A stretch of DNA of 37,501 bases from CAZCWX01 sp964502465 (GTDB lineage: Bacteria > Desulfobacterota > Binatia > Bin18), in the NCBI GenBank assembly GCA_964502465.1, contig CAZCWX010000522.1:1-37501 (forward strand). Reading direction: 5' to 3'. Below are positions 1 to 8,243 of the stretch, in pieces. Made by a program: the position numbers and the translations under genes. Each line of letters starts with the position of its first letter. Position 1 is the first letter of the stretch. Under the pieces are notes generated by a model that made no database searches, was not told where the DNA came from, and was given only the letters and a program-made list of their open reading frames with translations.

Positions 1-85
1 CGATTTTGACCGCCTGGACAGCGGTGATAAAGGCCGCCTGGAGAACCGCGAAGGAATCACTGACGAACAAACGTCGCTGGGGCAT
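1..85 (-). CDS. N-terminal edge of a minus-strand protein, possibly an AddB-like/PD-(D/E)XK exonuclease
   Basis: An open frame runs off the left edge of the window on the minus strand and begins at an ATG whose first base is position 85. Only 28 residues are visible; they start MPQRRLFVSDSFAVLQ and continue with an alanine-rich helix. From memory this resembles the first helix of AddB-like helicase-exonuclease subunits that carry a C-terminal PD-(D/E)XK nuclease, but no catalytic motif is in view. No strong ribosome binding site precedes the ATG. The identity rests on a short resemblance, so the gene could be something else or not be real. Confidence 0.35.
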   Translation of the reverse strand, partial: MPQRRLFVSDSFAVLQAAFITAVQAVKI

Positions 86-425
86 GGGCTTTGCCTAGAG
101 CTTTTCTCTTGGTCTTGCAAGGTCCTTTTCTGAGTTTTGACACCCTGCCCTTTTGTGGATTCCTGAACATCAGCGGAGAAGCGAACTTTAAGGAGCTGAT
201 GAAACATTTGAGAAACTATACAACCCCTCCACCTTCTGACTCGGCTTCATAATTTTTCACTTTCACCTTTCTTGATACTGTCTACTCCATTCCTCGATTT
301 CTTGGTTGCGAGTCGGATCAATTGATGGAAACGATTGCCGCCGAGCGCACGGAGAAAGGGTTGAAAAAGAAGCAGATTTCTTCTCTGTATAATGTAGTGC
401 TGGTCTCTGGAGTAGAACAGGACGC
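86..425. other. Intergenic stretch without a confident gene
   Basis: I see no convincing gene here. A plus-strand frame is open from about 64 to 241 and has a short ATG start at 198 behind an AAGGAG, which would encode only 17 residues. Another short plus frame from about 325 overlaps the end of the protease gene. Neither resembles a known family. Because genes diverge from or end at this spacer, it probably holds the promoter for the left-edge gene. Confidence 0.4.
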
Positions 426-812
426 TTATTTCAAATCCATTCGTTTGACGTGGATCAACCGATGCCCGAGCATGTCAACTGCGGCCTGAGACTGTTCTAG
501 AATTATGTAGCCAAGCAACGGTTCGTAACTACCGTCTTCAGGAGTCATCTCTATGAACAAGACCTCATTATAAATGGGACGGAACCCTTCGATCTGTATT
601 CTCACTGGACCGCAGACCTCACCTTGAACAGTTTGCTGTGTGACCGTCTCTAACTCAACGGTTTGGATCGTTTCTAAGTCTCCCAATCGATCCCTCCACG
701 CAGTTGGCAGCACAAGAAAGGATGCGCCGGTGTCAACTAGCGCATCACATCTGATACTTTTCGATGGATCAGAAACGTTTTCTATTTTTACAGAGGTGAC
801 GATCCGTCCCAT
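426..812 (-). CDS. Single-domain retropepsin-like (clan AA) aspartic protease
   Basis: This 128-residue protein has the hallmark Asp-Thr-Gly-Ala motif of clan AA aspartic proteases (VDTGAS near residues 26-31), preceded by a hydrophobic beta strand and followed by a hydrophobic segment (LVLP), as in retropepsin-like folds. A later hydrophobic strand with a glycine (PLLGYIILE, about residues 98-106) fits the second conserved motif. Proteins of this size work as homodimers, each chain giving one Asp. There is no signal peptide, so it should be cytoplasmic. The start at 812 is supported by AAGGAG seven bases upstream. It lies 21 bp downstream of comM on the same strand and may be co-transcribed. 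The substrate is unknown. Confidence 0.75.
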   Translation of the reverse strand: MGRIVTSVKIENVSDPSKSIRCDALVDTGASFLVLPTAWRDRLGDLETIQTVELETVTQQTVQGEVCGPVRIQIEGFRPIYNEVLFIEMTPEDGSYEPLLGYIILEQSQAAVDMLGHRLIHVKRMDLK

Positions 813-833
813 TGTTTACTCCTTGAAAGATGT

Positions 834-2360
834 TTACCCCAACTTCCGATCCAGAGCGCGGTATTGCACTGCTTCGGCGATGTGCGCGCCGCCAACTTGT
901 TCTTCGCCTGCCAGGTCAGCGATCGTGCGCGCCACTTTGAGGATACGCGTATAGGCGCGTGCGCTCAGCCCTAATCGGGCCATCGCACTCTCCAAGAGTT
1001 TCTCTCCTGCAGCGTCGGGCTGACAGAACTTACGGATATCGCGGCTGGTCATTTGCGCATTGCAGAACAAGGTGCGGCCAACAAAGCGGCGGAGTTGTCC
1101 TTCTCGAGCTTGGTTCACACGGGCACGAATCGCGGCAGAATCTTCACTTGCAACGTGCTGACTCAGCTCTTTATACTTGACCGCTGGCACTTCGATCTGG
1201 ATGTCAATGCGATCAAGCAAAGGACCAGAGATCTTCGCCCGATACCGGTGAATCTGCTGCGGAGTGCAGGTACACTCATGCTGCGGGTCGGTAGCGTACC
1301 CGCAAAGACAAGGATTCATCGCGCACACGAGCATAATGTTAGCTGGATAGGTAATAGACCCCACCGCCCGCGAGATGGTCACGCGGGCGTCTTCCAAGGG
1401 CTGACGGAGCACTTCCAACACGTTCTTGCGAAACTCTGGGAGTTCATCGAGAAATAACACGCCATGGTGTGAGAGCGAGACTTCTCCAGGCTTTGGGATT
1501 GCGCCGCCACCGATCATTCCTGCATCAGAGATGGTGTGATGCGGCGAGCGAAAAGGCCGGGTGGCAATGAGGGCCTGCCCGTTCATTAAGCCTGCTACGC
1601 TGTGGACTTTCGTCGCTTCGATCGCCTCAGCCAGGGTCATGTCTGGAAGGATAGTCGGCAGCCGCCGGGCCAGCATGGTTTTGCCTGCACCCGGCGGACC
1701 AACAAGCAACACATTATGTCCACCCGCTGCGGCGACTTCGAGGGCACGTTTGACGTGTTCTTGCCCTTTCACGTCATTAAAATCAACGTCGTAGCGAGAA
1801 TGGGCAGCGAACACAGCACTCAAATCAGTGCGGACTGGCGTGAGCGATTGGTCACCATTCAGGAACAGAAACGCGTCGCTCAGCGTAGAGACACCGATCA
1901 CCTCAATACCCTCGACCACTGCGGCCTCGGCAGCATTCTCGGTGGGGACGACCAGTCCTTTGAGCCCTTTCTCGCGGGCCATCACTGCCAGCGGTAAGGC
2001 TCCGTGCACAGCTTTTACCCGGCCATCGAGAGACAGTTCACCGAGCAGGGCGTACTTGTCCAGTTGCTCTTTAGCCAGCCAGCCCTCTGCTGCCAGAATA
2101 CCGAGGGCAATTGGCAGGTCATATGCTGAGCCTTCTTTTTTCAGGTCTGCAGGGGCGAGATTGACGGTAATCTTGCGCGACGGAAATTCATAGCCGGAGT
2201 TTTTGATCGCCGAGCGCACCCGGTCTTTGCTTTCTTTGACCGCGCCTTCGGGGAGGCCTACCGTGGTGAATTGGGGCAGGCCAAAGGCGACATCAACCTC
2301 GACTTCGACCAGCAGCCCGTCGATCCCAACCAATGCGCCAGAGAGTACCGTAGCCAGCAT
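834..2360 (-). CDS. comM: YifB/ComM family Mg-chelatase-like AAA+ ATPase
   Basis: The 508-residue product has the full ComM architecture: an N-terminal Lon-like/ChlI domain (about 1-170), then an AAA+ module with Walker A GPPGAGKT near residue 220 and Walker B VLFLDELPEF, a cysteine-rich insert (CAMNPCLCGY followed by CTC) and a C-terminal Mg-chelatase helical domain. Family members promote branch migration during natural transformation and recombination; the symbol follows that family. Length is normal. The ATG at 2360 has no Shine-Dalgarno sequence, and a promoter-like element lies directly upstream (2365-2396), so a leaderless transcript is possible. The aspartic protease gene follows 21 bp downstream. 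Family assignment is firm; whether the organism is naturally competent cannot be seen here. Confidence 0.95.
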   Translation of the reverse strand: MLATVLSGALVGIDGLLVEVEVDVAFGLPQFTTVGLPEGAVKESKDRVRSAIKNSGYEFPSRKITVNLAPADLKKEGSAYDLPIALGILAAEGWLAKEQLDKYALLGELSLDGRVKAVHGALPLAVMAREKGLKGLVVPTENAAEAAVVEGIEVIGVSTLSDAFLFLNGDQSLTPVRTDLSAVFAAHSRYDVDFNDVKGQEHVKRALEVAAAGGHNVLLVGPPGAGKTMLARRLPTILPDMTLAEAIEATKVHSVAGLMNGQALIATRPFRSPHHTISDAGMIGGGAIPKPGEVSLSHHGVLFLDELPEFRKNVLEVLRQPLEDARVTISRAVGSITYPANIMLVCAMNPCLCGYATDPQHECTCTPQQIHRYRAKISGPLLDRIDIQIEVPAVKYKELSQHVASEDSAAIRARVNQAREGQLRRFVGRTLFCNAQMTSRDIRKFCQPDAAGEKLLESAMARLGLSARAYTRILKVARTIADLAGEEQVGGAHIAEAVQYRALDRKLG

Positions 2361-2364
2361 GCTT

Positions 2365-2396
2365 TCGTGCTAGCGAAAGTAGAGAGAAAAAGCAAG
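2365..2396 (-). promoter_or_regulatory. Promoter-like conserved element upstream of comM (copy 1)
   Basis: This 32-bp segment matches 4689-4720 at 27 of 32 positions, and both lie upstream of minus-strand genes. Read on the minus strand it has TTGCTT, a 17-bp spacer and TAGCAC, the spacing of a sigma-70 promoter, though the second hexamer is a poor -10. The conserved bases fall in two blocks (TTGCTTTTTC and ACTTTCG.TAGCACGA) with the mismatches between them, as expected for a bound site. It ends only four bases before the comM ATG. Confidence 0.4.
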
Positions 2397-2453
2397 AAAA
2401 AGAGCGCTATAAGGGGAGAGGTCCACCGCGCAAATCCGAGACATTACGAGACA

Positions 2454-2705
2454 TTAGTGGAAGAGATTCAAAAATTCTACTCCGCCATCGGCAGTTAGAC
2501 GATAGTGAACAAGAAACGATCCCGAGCGGTAGAGGTAACTCGGCGCTTGGGGATCATAAAAACTCGGCACTCGTCCCGGTAAGGATGGATCAGCAGCGAT
2601 GGCAGCCAGCACTTGTTCTAAAGCGTCCCGATCTCGCGGAGAGACGTTCTTTTCCCAGTCCGCCACATCGAGCAAAAACCGTCGGGCAAAGAGGAATTCA
2701 GCCAC
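2454..2705 (-). CDS. ParE/RelE-like toxin of a type II toxin-antitoxin pair
   Basis: I place the start at a GTG whose first base is 2705, not at the upstream ATG at 2750. The GTG is preceded by AAGGA at good spacing and overlaps the antitoxin stop by 8 bp, the usual arrangement of translationally coupled pairs. The 83-residue product begins VAEFLFARRFLLD, contains a DRDALEQVLAAIAADP helix and ends with strands typical of small RelE/ParE-fold proteins (a YLYRSGSFLVHYRL strand, then VEFLNLFH). Such toxins are mRNA interferases or gyrase poisons; which one cannot be told here. The neighbouring Phd-like gene supports the pair. The C-terminal residues are weakly conserved in this family, so activity is uncertain. 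Confidence 0.65.
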   Translation of the reverse strand: MAEFLFARRFLLDVADWEKNVSPRDRDALEQVLAAIAADPSLPGRVPSFYDPQAPSYLYRSGSFLVHYRLTADGGVEFLNLFH

Positions 2706-3000
2706 GCAGTAATCCTTGCTTTCGGGCAGTTTTGAGCAGCTCCTGCACACTAGGCATGTGGTTCGTTTCGAGCACGCGGCCAGCTTTGATATCGTCGGTC
2801 GCTTCTTTCATCGCCCTGATTGCTTCGGGATCTTGCCATAGCCGGGCGATACGTTTCAGGGTTTCCAACCGCTCGAAATCGATGAGGACCACAGCCGGGG
2901 TTCCTCGTTTGGTGATAATGATCTGGTCGCCTTCCAAAGTCTCATCGACGAGTTGCAAAAAGCGTTGACGTGCCTCGCTGACTGTTACATAGCGGTCCAT
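2698..3000 (-). CDS. Phd/YefM-like antitoxin
   Basis: The 100-residue protein opens MDRYVTVSEARQRFLQLVDE and continues with IIITKRGTPAVVLIDFERLE, the classic Phd/YefM fold in which an N-terminal domain binds operator DNA. The C-terminal part (after about residue 60) would be the toxin-neutralising tail. The stop codon overlaps the GTG start of the downstream toxin by 8 bp. A weak GGAG lies upstream of the ATG. Antitoxins of this family usually autorepress with the toxin, so an operator is expected between 3001 and about 3060, although I cannot point to a palindrome there. The family call is solid. Confidence 0.8.
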   Translation of the reverse strand: MDRYVTVSEARQRFLQLVDETLEGDQIIITKRGTPAVVLIDFERLETLKRIARLWQDPEAIRAMKEATDDIKAGRVLETNHMPSVQELLKTARKQGLLRG

Positions 3001-3188
3001 GAAAATTTCTCCTTACAAAATAATGTACAGAAATTTGGCCGAGGAGAAAAGCGAGGGATTGTGACTGATCAGGTGATCCAACCGCTGCTGGAGGGAAGAG
3101 CGGGAGATCCGCTGACCGCTTGCAAGGATGTTCTCAGATCAGAAGAAAGGCCAAGCTGACAGAAGGATGCTGACGCCATTCACCGCTG

Positions 3189-4583
3189 TCAAACTGTAAC
3201 CCCCTGAATTCTCAGGCTTGTCGCCTGTGCTCGGGCGCGCTCTGCCTCTTCTTTCTCGCCGAGCAGATCAAGCGCCCGTGCCGTTGTCACCCAATTATCG
3301 GGGCTGGTTGGTTTCAAGGCTGTCCGCTCAGCCATGAGCGCGCGTGCGAGACGGCCTTGACCACTTCGCAATGCGGCTTCAATCAAGGTGAGACTGAGCA
3401 CGTCACGTTGGGCATGACTCCCACCGAACCGATGCGCCATGGGTCGAACAGGCAAGAGCAGATCGACAGTCGTGCGATAGTTACCCTGCCCGAACGCGAA
3501 GAGCGCACGGCACACGGGCAACCCCACATCGCGGGTCATCATGGCATTGGTATTCTGGTGAGAGACCCGTCGTTCAAGCGCCGCCAGGAGTTTTTGGGCG
3601 GCAGCCTGACGGCCATCGGCGACGAAGGCCATCATGGCATGCATATCGTTAAAGGCATAATAGGCATCCTCAGCCATCGGCTCATACGTGTCAGCGAGAT
3701 CTTGCCAACGGTTCCCCACATTGAAGCCCAAGAGAGATAACCGCCACAGCAACGAGGCAGCGTCCAACATTTCCAAGGCAACGGTGGAATGGCCTGGCCG
3801 GAGAGACTGATCGTAGATATTGAGCACCTGATCGATCTGTCCGAGGTCAAGGTAATACAGCGCGAGATGCCACCAGTTGTGAAAGGCAAATGCGTTATTT
3901 GGAGCCCAATCCACGGTGCGAGAAGTCAGCCACTCTACCCCTTCGCGTAAGCGACCTTGCATCTCAAACACGTGGGTCACCGCGTGAATGCCCCAGGTGT
4001 CACTGGGGACGAGCTCGACTGCCCGGCGGCCAGTTTCCTCTGCGCGGCCGTAGTCGCCCATCTCTTCGAGCCCGAAAGCGTACATCCCAAGGACATACCC
4101 ATAGCCTGGAATGCTTTCGTCCCAATCGGGCAGGACCCGTGCGACACGGTCACGCAACAGAGAAGATTGACCCAGAAAGAAATCGCACTGGTGGGCAATC
4201 TGTAAAGCGAGCGCATCGCGTGGGTAGTCGATGAGTACCTCGCCATACCGAGACACAGCTCGTTGAAAATCGCCGTCAAGCCAGGCTCGTGCAGCGGCGA
4301 TGTGCCCGCGTTCGCGCTCATTCGCCTGGTCGGTGAGGGCTTCAGCCGCTTTCACACTGCGCCGCAGCTCAGGTTCAACTGCCCTCTCTGTCGATATCAG
4401 CATGAGTCCTGCACGAAAGCAGTGGCCAAGCACAAACTCTGGGTCCTCTGCCAAGGTCTCTTCGAGGATGGCGAGAGGATCATTAAAATAGCCTTGAAAG
4501 AGGTCAAAAGCTTTTTCGAAGCGGTCGAGCGATTGTCTCTTGGTAGTTGAGACGGGAACACCTCGTTTGTCTTGCAACACCAT
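3189..4583 (-). CDS. TTC38-like tetratricopeptide repeat protein
   Basis: This 464-residue soluble protein consists of degenerate TPR helices along its length and matches the pattern of tetratricopeptide repeat protein 38 (TTC38) relatives: an N-terminal AFDLFQGYFNDPLAILEETL region, a central WGIHAVTHVFEMQGR segment and HNWWHLALYYLDLGQ. These histidine/tryptophan-rich segments are typical of the family, whose biochemical role is not known. The start at 4583 is supported by GGAG nine bases upstream. No signal peptide or membrane segment is seen. A conserved promoter-like element lies about 106 bp upstream (4689-4720). It is transcribed alone and divergently from the large cyclase gene. Confidence 0.75.
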   Translation of the reverse strand: MVLQDKRGVPVSTTKRQSLDRFEKAFDLFQGYFNDPLAILEETLAEDPEFVLGHCFRAGLMLISTERAVEPELRRSVKAAEALTDQANERERGHIAAARAWLDGDFQRAVSRYGEVLIDYPRDALALQIAHQCDFFLGQSSLLRDRVARVLPDWDESIPGYGYVLGMYAFGLEEMGDYGRAEETGRRAVELVPSDTWGIHAVTHVFEMQGRLREGVEWLTSRTVDWAPNNAFAFHNWWHLALYYLDLGQIDQVLNIYDQSLRPGHSTVALEMLDAASLLWRLSLLGFNVGNRWQDLADTYEPMAEDAYYAFNDMHAMMAFVADGRQAAAQKLLAALERRVSHQNTNAMMTRDVGLPVCRALFAFGQGNYRTTVDLLLPVRPMAHRFGGSHAQRDVLSLTLIEAALRSGQGRLARALMAERTALKPTSPDNWVTTARALDLLGEKEEAERARAQATSLRIQGVTV

Positions 4584-4688
4584 GCCGTCAGTCTCCTTCT
4601 CCCGACTGGTATGAGGGATTGATCGCCATGAAAAAAAGAAACACCAACAACATTGCTCCTGACCAGCATTCCGGCGAGTGGCTTGGTC

Positions 4689-4720
4689 TCGTGCTAACGA
4701 AAGTGCACGGAAAAAGCAAG
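4689..4720 (-). promoter_or_regulatory. Promoter-like conserved element (copy 2) upstream of the TTC38-like gene
   Basis: This is the second copy of the 32-bp element at 2365-2396, with 27 of 32 identical bases. On the minus strand it again shows TTGCTT, 17 bp and TAGCAC. It lies in the divergent spacer between the TTC38-like gene and the cyclase gene. Whether it is a promoter, a regulator site or a short dispersed repeat cannot be settled from two copies. Confidence 0.4.
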
Positions 4721-4798
4721 AAAGGGCAGTTGTCCTCTTGGCAAACTATCCCTGGCCGCCTCTTTTCCGTATAATTCCCCGCGAGAACGGATAGGGGT

Positions 4799-7700
4799 AT
4801 GACATTTGATGAAATTCTGACTGGGGTACTGGAACTGCTGCAACGTGAGGGCCGGGTATCGTACCGAGCCCTCAAAAAGCGGTTTGATCTCGATGATGAC
4901 TCTCTTGAAGCTGTGAAAGAAGAAATTATTGAAGCGAAACGGTTAGCCACCGACGAAAGAGGCAAAGTATTAGTCTGGATTGGGGGACCTCTATCGGTGG
5001 TGCCACCAGTGGGTTTTCATGGCTCTATTGCCCCTGTGCCGTCTCCCAGGCCCAGTAGCGGGCAGCCTTTCACTCCTGAAGCTGAACGACGCCAGCTCAC
5101 GGTAATGTTCTGTGACCTGGTAGGTTCAACTGCCCTCTCGGGTCAACTCGACCCCGAAGAACTGCAAGGGGTATTGCGCGCCTATCAAGAAGTCTGTGCT
5201 GGGGTGATCAGCCGCTTTGATGGGCATATTGCCCAGTATTTAGGCGATGGACTGCTGGTCTATTTTGGCTATCCTACGGCGCATGAAGATGATGGCCAGC
5301 GAGCAGTGCGGGCAGGGCTCGGCATTGTGAATGAGATGCAACGGCTCAACACCCAGATCCACCGAACTGCCGCGGTATTACAAAACATTTGTCTGCAAGT
5401 GCGGATCGGCATTCACACGGGTTTGGTCGTGGTTGGTGAGATGGGGGGAGGAGGATTTCGCGATCCTATGGCGATTGTTGGGGAAGCGCCAAACATTGCG
5501 GCACGATTACAAGGGATAGCAGAGCCTGATACCGTCGTGGTCAGCGCGGCTACCCGACAACTCATCGAGGGCTTCTTCAAGTGTCAAGACTATGGTCTGC
5601 ATCATCTGAAGGGAGTATCAAGCCCGGTTCTCATATACCGGGTGGTGGGAGAAAGCGAAGTCCAAAGTCGCTTTGAGGCGTCTGTCACGACTACGCTGAC
5701 GCCACTCATCGGCAGAGAACAGGAAGTCGAACTGCTCGCAGCGCGCTGGGAAAGGGCAAAAGGAGGAGAAGGCCAGGTTGTGCTGGTGAGTGGCGAGCCT
5801 GGGATAGGGAAATCACGCCTCGTCCAAGAACTGAAAGAGCGAGTAGGAAAGCAAGGAACGACGCACCTCGACATTCATTGTTCCCCCTATTATCAGAATA
5901 CTGCGCTGTATCCTGTCGTTGAGCACTTGCAGCGTCTGCTGCGGTTGCAGAGGGATGATGCTCCTCAAGGCAAACTGCAGAAACTCACAAACACCCTTGC
6001 TGCCTATCAATTCCCTGAGTCTGACGCTGTTCCCCTCTTAGCCGCCCTGCTGTCGCTTTCCCATCCCGCAGGCTATCCGCCTCTGAGCCTTAGCTCTCAG
6101 AAGCAGAAGCAGAAAACCCTAGAGGTGTTAGTGTCGTGGTTACGAGAAGAAGCCGCAAGACAACCTGTGCTTGTTACGTGCGAAGACCTCCAGTGGGCTG
6201 ATCCTTCCACTGTGGAGTTTCTCACCCTCTGCCTCGATCTGGTGCCTACCGTGCGTATGCTGGCGCTCCTCACTTTTCGATTGGAGTTTCACGCTCCCTG
6301 GAAACTACGCCCGTACACGACCCAGATTACACTCAGCCGCTTAGGTCGGAGACAAGTAGAGGAGATAGTGAAAACGGTCACCGGCGGCAAGACTCTGCCA
6401 GTGCCGGTAATGCGGCAGGTTGTAAGCAAGACAGACGGAGTGCCGTTGTTTGTAGAAGAGCTAACGAAAATGGTGATGGAGTCAGGGTTGCTGAGAGAGA
6501 CGGCTGGACACTATGAACTCACCGGCCCTTTGCTTCCTCTGGCAATTCCAGCAACATTACAGGATTCCCTGATGGCCCGGCTCGATCGGCTGGCCCCGGT
6601 GAAACAAGTGGCCCAATTGGGAGCTGCCCTGGGTCGAGAGTTTTCCTACGAATTAATCCGGCTGCTCTCACCTTTTGACGAGACAACCTTACAGAAGGGA
6701 CTGACGCAGTTGGTAGAGGCCGAACTCGTCTACCAGCAAGGTCTTCCCCCCCAAGCCACATACATCTTTAAGCATGCTTTGGTGCAAGATGCAGCGTATC
6801 AGTCTTTGCTGAAGAGCAAGCGGCAACCAATTCATCAACAGATAGCACAGGTGTTAGAGGGGCGGTTTTCCGAGACCAGAGAGACCCAGCCTGAGCTGCT
6901 GGCCCATCACTACACAGAGGCCGGCCTGCTTGCTCAGGCTATTCCCTATTGGCAGCGTGCAGGTGAGCGAGCTGTCCAGCGCTCGGCTCATGTTGAGGCG
7001 ATCAGTCACTTCACTAAAGGACTGATGTTACTCCAGGTCCTCCCTGACACTCCCGAGCGCGTCCAGCAAGAACTCCTCCTGCAAATCTCTCTTGGCAGTC
7101 CCTTGATGGCGACGAAAGGCTGGGGGGCTACGGAAGTAGAGCGCGCCTATGCCCGGGCGCGAGAGTTGTGTCAGCGGGTTGGTGAAACGCCTCAGCTCTT
7201 TCCAGTGCTGTGGGGCATGTGGGGATTTTATGTGATGCGGGCGCAACACCAAACGGCACGGAGGCTTGCAGAGCAGTGTTTGAGCCTCGCCCAGAGTGTC
7301 CAAGACCGTGACCTTCTCATTGGAGCCCATGTCGCGCTTGGTTGTTCCTTTTCTTATATGGGGGAGTTTGTGCGTACGCGAGAACACTTGGAGCAAGGAA
7401 TGCTGCTCTATAACCCTCAGCAGCACAGCTCTCTCGCCTTTCTCTATGGGGGGCAGGACCCGGGAGTGACGTGTCTCTCCGAGGTTGCTCAGGCCCTCTG
7501 GTATCTGGGATACCCAGATCAAGCGCTCACAAGAATCCACGAAGCCGTGACGTTAGCCCAGCAGATCTCTTCGCCTTTCAGTTTGGGGTGGGCCGTGAGC
7601 AATGCGGCGTGGATTTCTCAATACCGCGGACAGGTACAGGCCATTCTCGCCCAAGCAGAGCAAGTGATTACGTTATCGCTCGAACAAGAGTTTCCGCTCT

Positions 7701-8242
7701 GGTTAGCGATGGCCACTTTCTTACGGGGCTGGGCATTGGCTGAACAGGGAGAGCATGAGGAAGGGATCAGGCAAATGCGTCAGGGGCTTGCGACCTGGCA
7801 AGCGACCGGAGGAGAACTCGCCCGTCCGACATACCTCGCTCTCCTCGCCGAGACATATGGAAGAGGAGGACAGATCGAAGAGGGGCTGGGTACGTTGACC
7901 GAGGCTTTTGCCCTTATTGAGGAGAGTGAAGAGCGGCTCTATGAGGCCGAACTGTATCGGCTGAAAGGGGTACTCACTCTTCAGTCTCGTGTCCAGGGTC
8001 GAGCGTCTAGTGTCCAAAAGGAAGCAGAAAAATATTTTCACAAAGCGATCGAGATTGCCCGCAACCAGCAGGCAAAGTCATTGGAGCTGCGGGTGGTAAT
8101 GAGCTTAGCTCGCTTGTGGCAAAGCGGAGGAAAAAGGAACGAAGCCCGGCAAATACTCGCGGACATCTACGGCTGGTTCACTGAAGGATTTGACACCGCA
8201 GATCTCCAGCAGGCACGGACGCTCTTAGCAGAGCTTTCCTGA
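4799..8242 (+). CDS. Class III adenylate/guanylate cyclase-AAA ATPase-TPR multidomain signalling protein
   Basis: The 1147-residue product has four parts. Residues 1-62 form a small helical, winged-helix-like domain (EGRVSYRALKKRFDLDDDSL) ending in a WIGG motif. Residues 97-285 form a class III nucleotide cyclase domain with metal aspartates D106 (FCDLVGS) and D150 (YLGDGLLVYFG) and the AxNIAARLQ helix. Residues 300-600 form a STAND-like ATPase with Walker A GEPGIGKS (332-339) and a Walker B-like CEDLQWADP. The rest is TPR-like helical repeats. Members of this architecture are common in soil bacteria and are thought to couple ligand or partner sensing by the TPR part to signalling; the signal is unknown. 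No signal peptide is present. The ATG at 4799 has only a weak GGGG upstream. The stop is one base from the end of the convergent radical SAM gene. Confidence 0.9.
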   Translation: MTFDEILTGVLELLQREGRVSYRALKKRFDLDDDSLEAVKEEIIEAKRLATDERGKVLVWIGGPLSVVPPVGFHGSIAPVPSPRPSSGQPFTPEAERRQLTVMFCDLVGSTALSGQLDPEELQGVLRAYQEVCAGVISRFDGHIAQYLGDGLLVYFGYPTAHEDDGQRAVRAGLGIVNEMQRLNTQIHRTAAVLQNICLQVRIGIHTGLVVVGEMGGGGFRDPMAIVGEAPNIAARLQGIAEPDTVVVSAATRQLIEGFFKCQDYGLHHLKGVSSPVLIYRVVGESEVQSRFEASVTTTLTPLIGREQEVELLAARWERAKGGEGQVVLVSGEPGIGKSRLVQELKERVGKQGTTHLDIHCSPYYQNTALYPVVEHLQRLLRLQRDDAPQGKLQKLTNTLAAYQFPESDAVPLLAALLSLSHPAGYPPLSLSSQKQKQKTLEVLVSWLREEAARQPVLVTCEDLQWADPSTVEFLTLCLDLVPTVRMLALLTFRLEFHAPWKLRPYTTQITLSRLGRRQVEEIVKTVTGGKTLPVPVMRQVVSKTDGVPLFVEELTKMVMESGLLRETAGHYELTGPLLPLAIPATLQDSLMARLDRLAPVKQVAQLGAALGREFSYELIRLLSPFDETTLQKGLTQLVEAELVYQQGLPPQATYIFKHALVQDAAYQSLLKSKRQPIHQQIAQVLEGRFSETRETQPELLAHHYTEAGLLAQAIPYWQRAGERAVQRSAHVEAISHFTKGLMLLQVLPDTPERVQQELLLQISLGSPLMATKGWGATEVERAYARARELCQRVGETPQLFPVLWGMWGFYVMRAQHQTARRLAEQCLSLAQSVQDRDLLIGAHVALGCSFSYMGEFVRTREHLEQGMLLYNPQQHSSLAFLYGGQDPGVTCLSEVAQALWYLGYPDQALTRIHEAVTLAQQISSPFSLGWAVSNAAWISQYRGQVQAILAQAEQVITLSLEQEFPLWLAMATFLRGWALAEQGEHEEGIRQMRQGLATWQATGGELARPTYLALLAETYGRGGQIEEGLGTLTEAFALIEESEERLYEAELYRLKGVLTLQSRVQGRASSVQKEAEKYFHKAIEIARNQQAKSLELRVVMSLARLWQSGGKRNEARQILADIYGWFTEGFDTADLQQARTLLAELS

Positions 8243-8243
8243 G

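Noticed and set aside
64..241. Small plus-strand ORF at the left end with AAGGAG before an ATG at 198
   Set aside because: Only 17 codons after the ATG, no family resemblance and no conserved context.
640..2500. Several plus-strand ORFs over comM and the protease gene
   Set aside because: They are in the complementary frames of strongly conserved minus-strand genes, lack ribosome binding sites and match no family.
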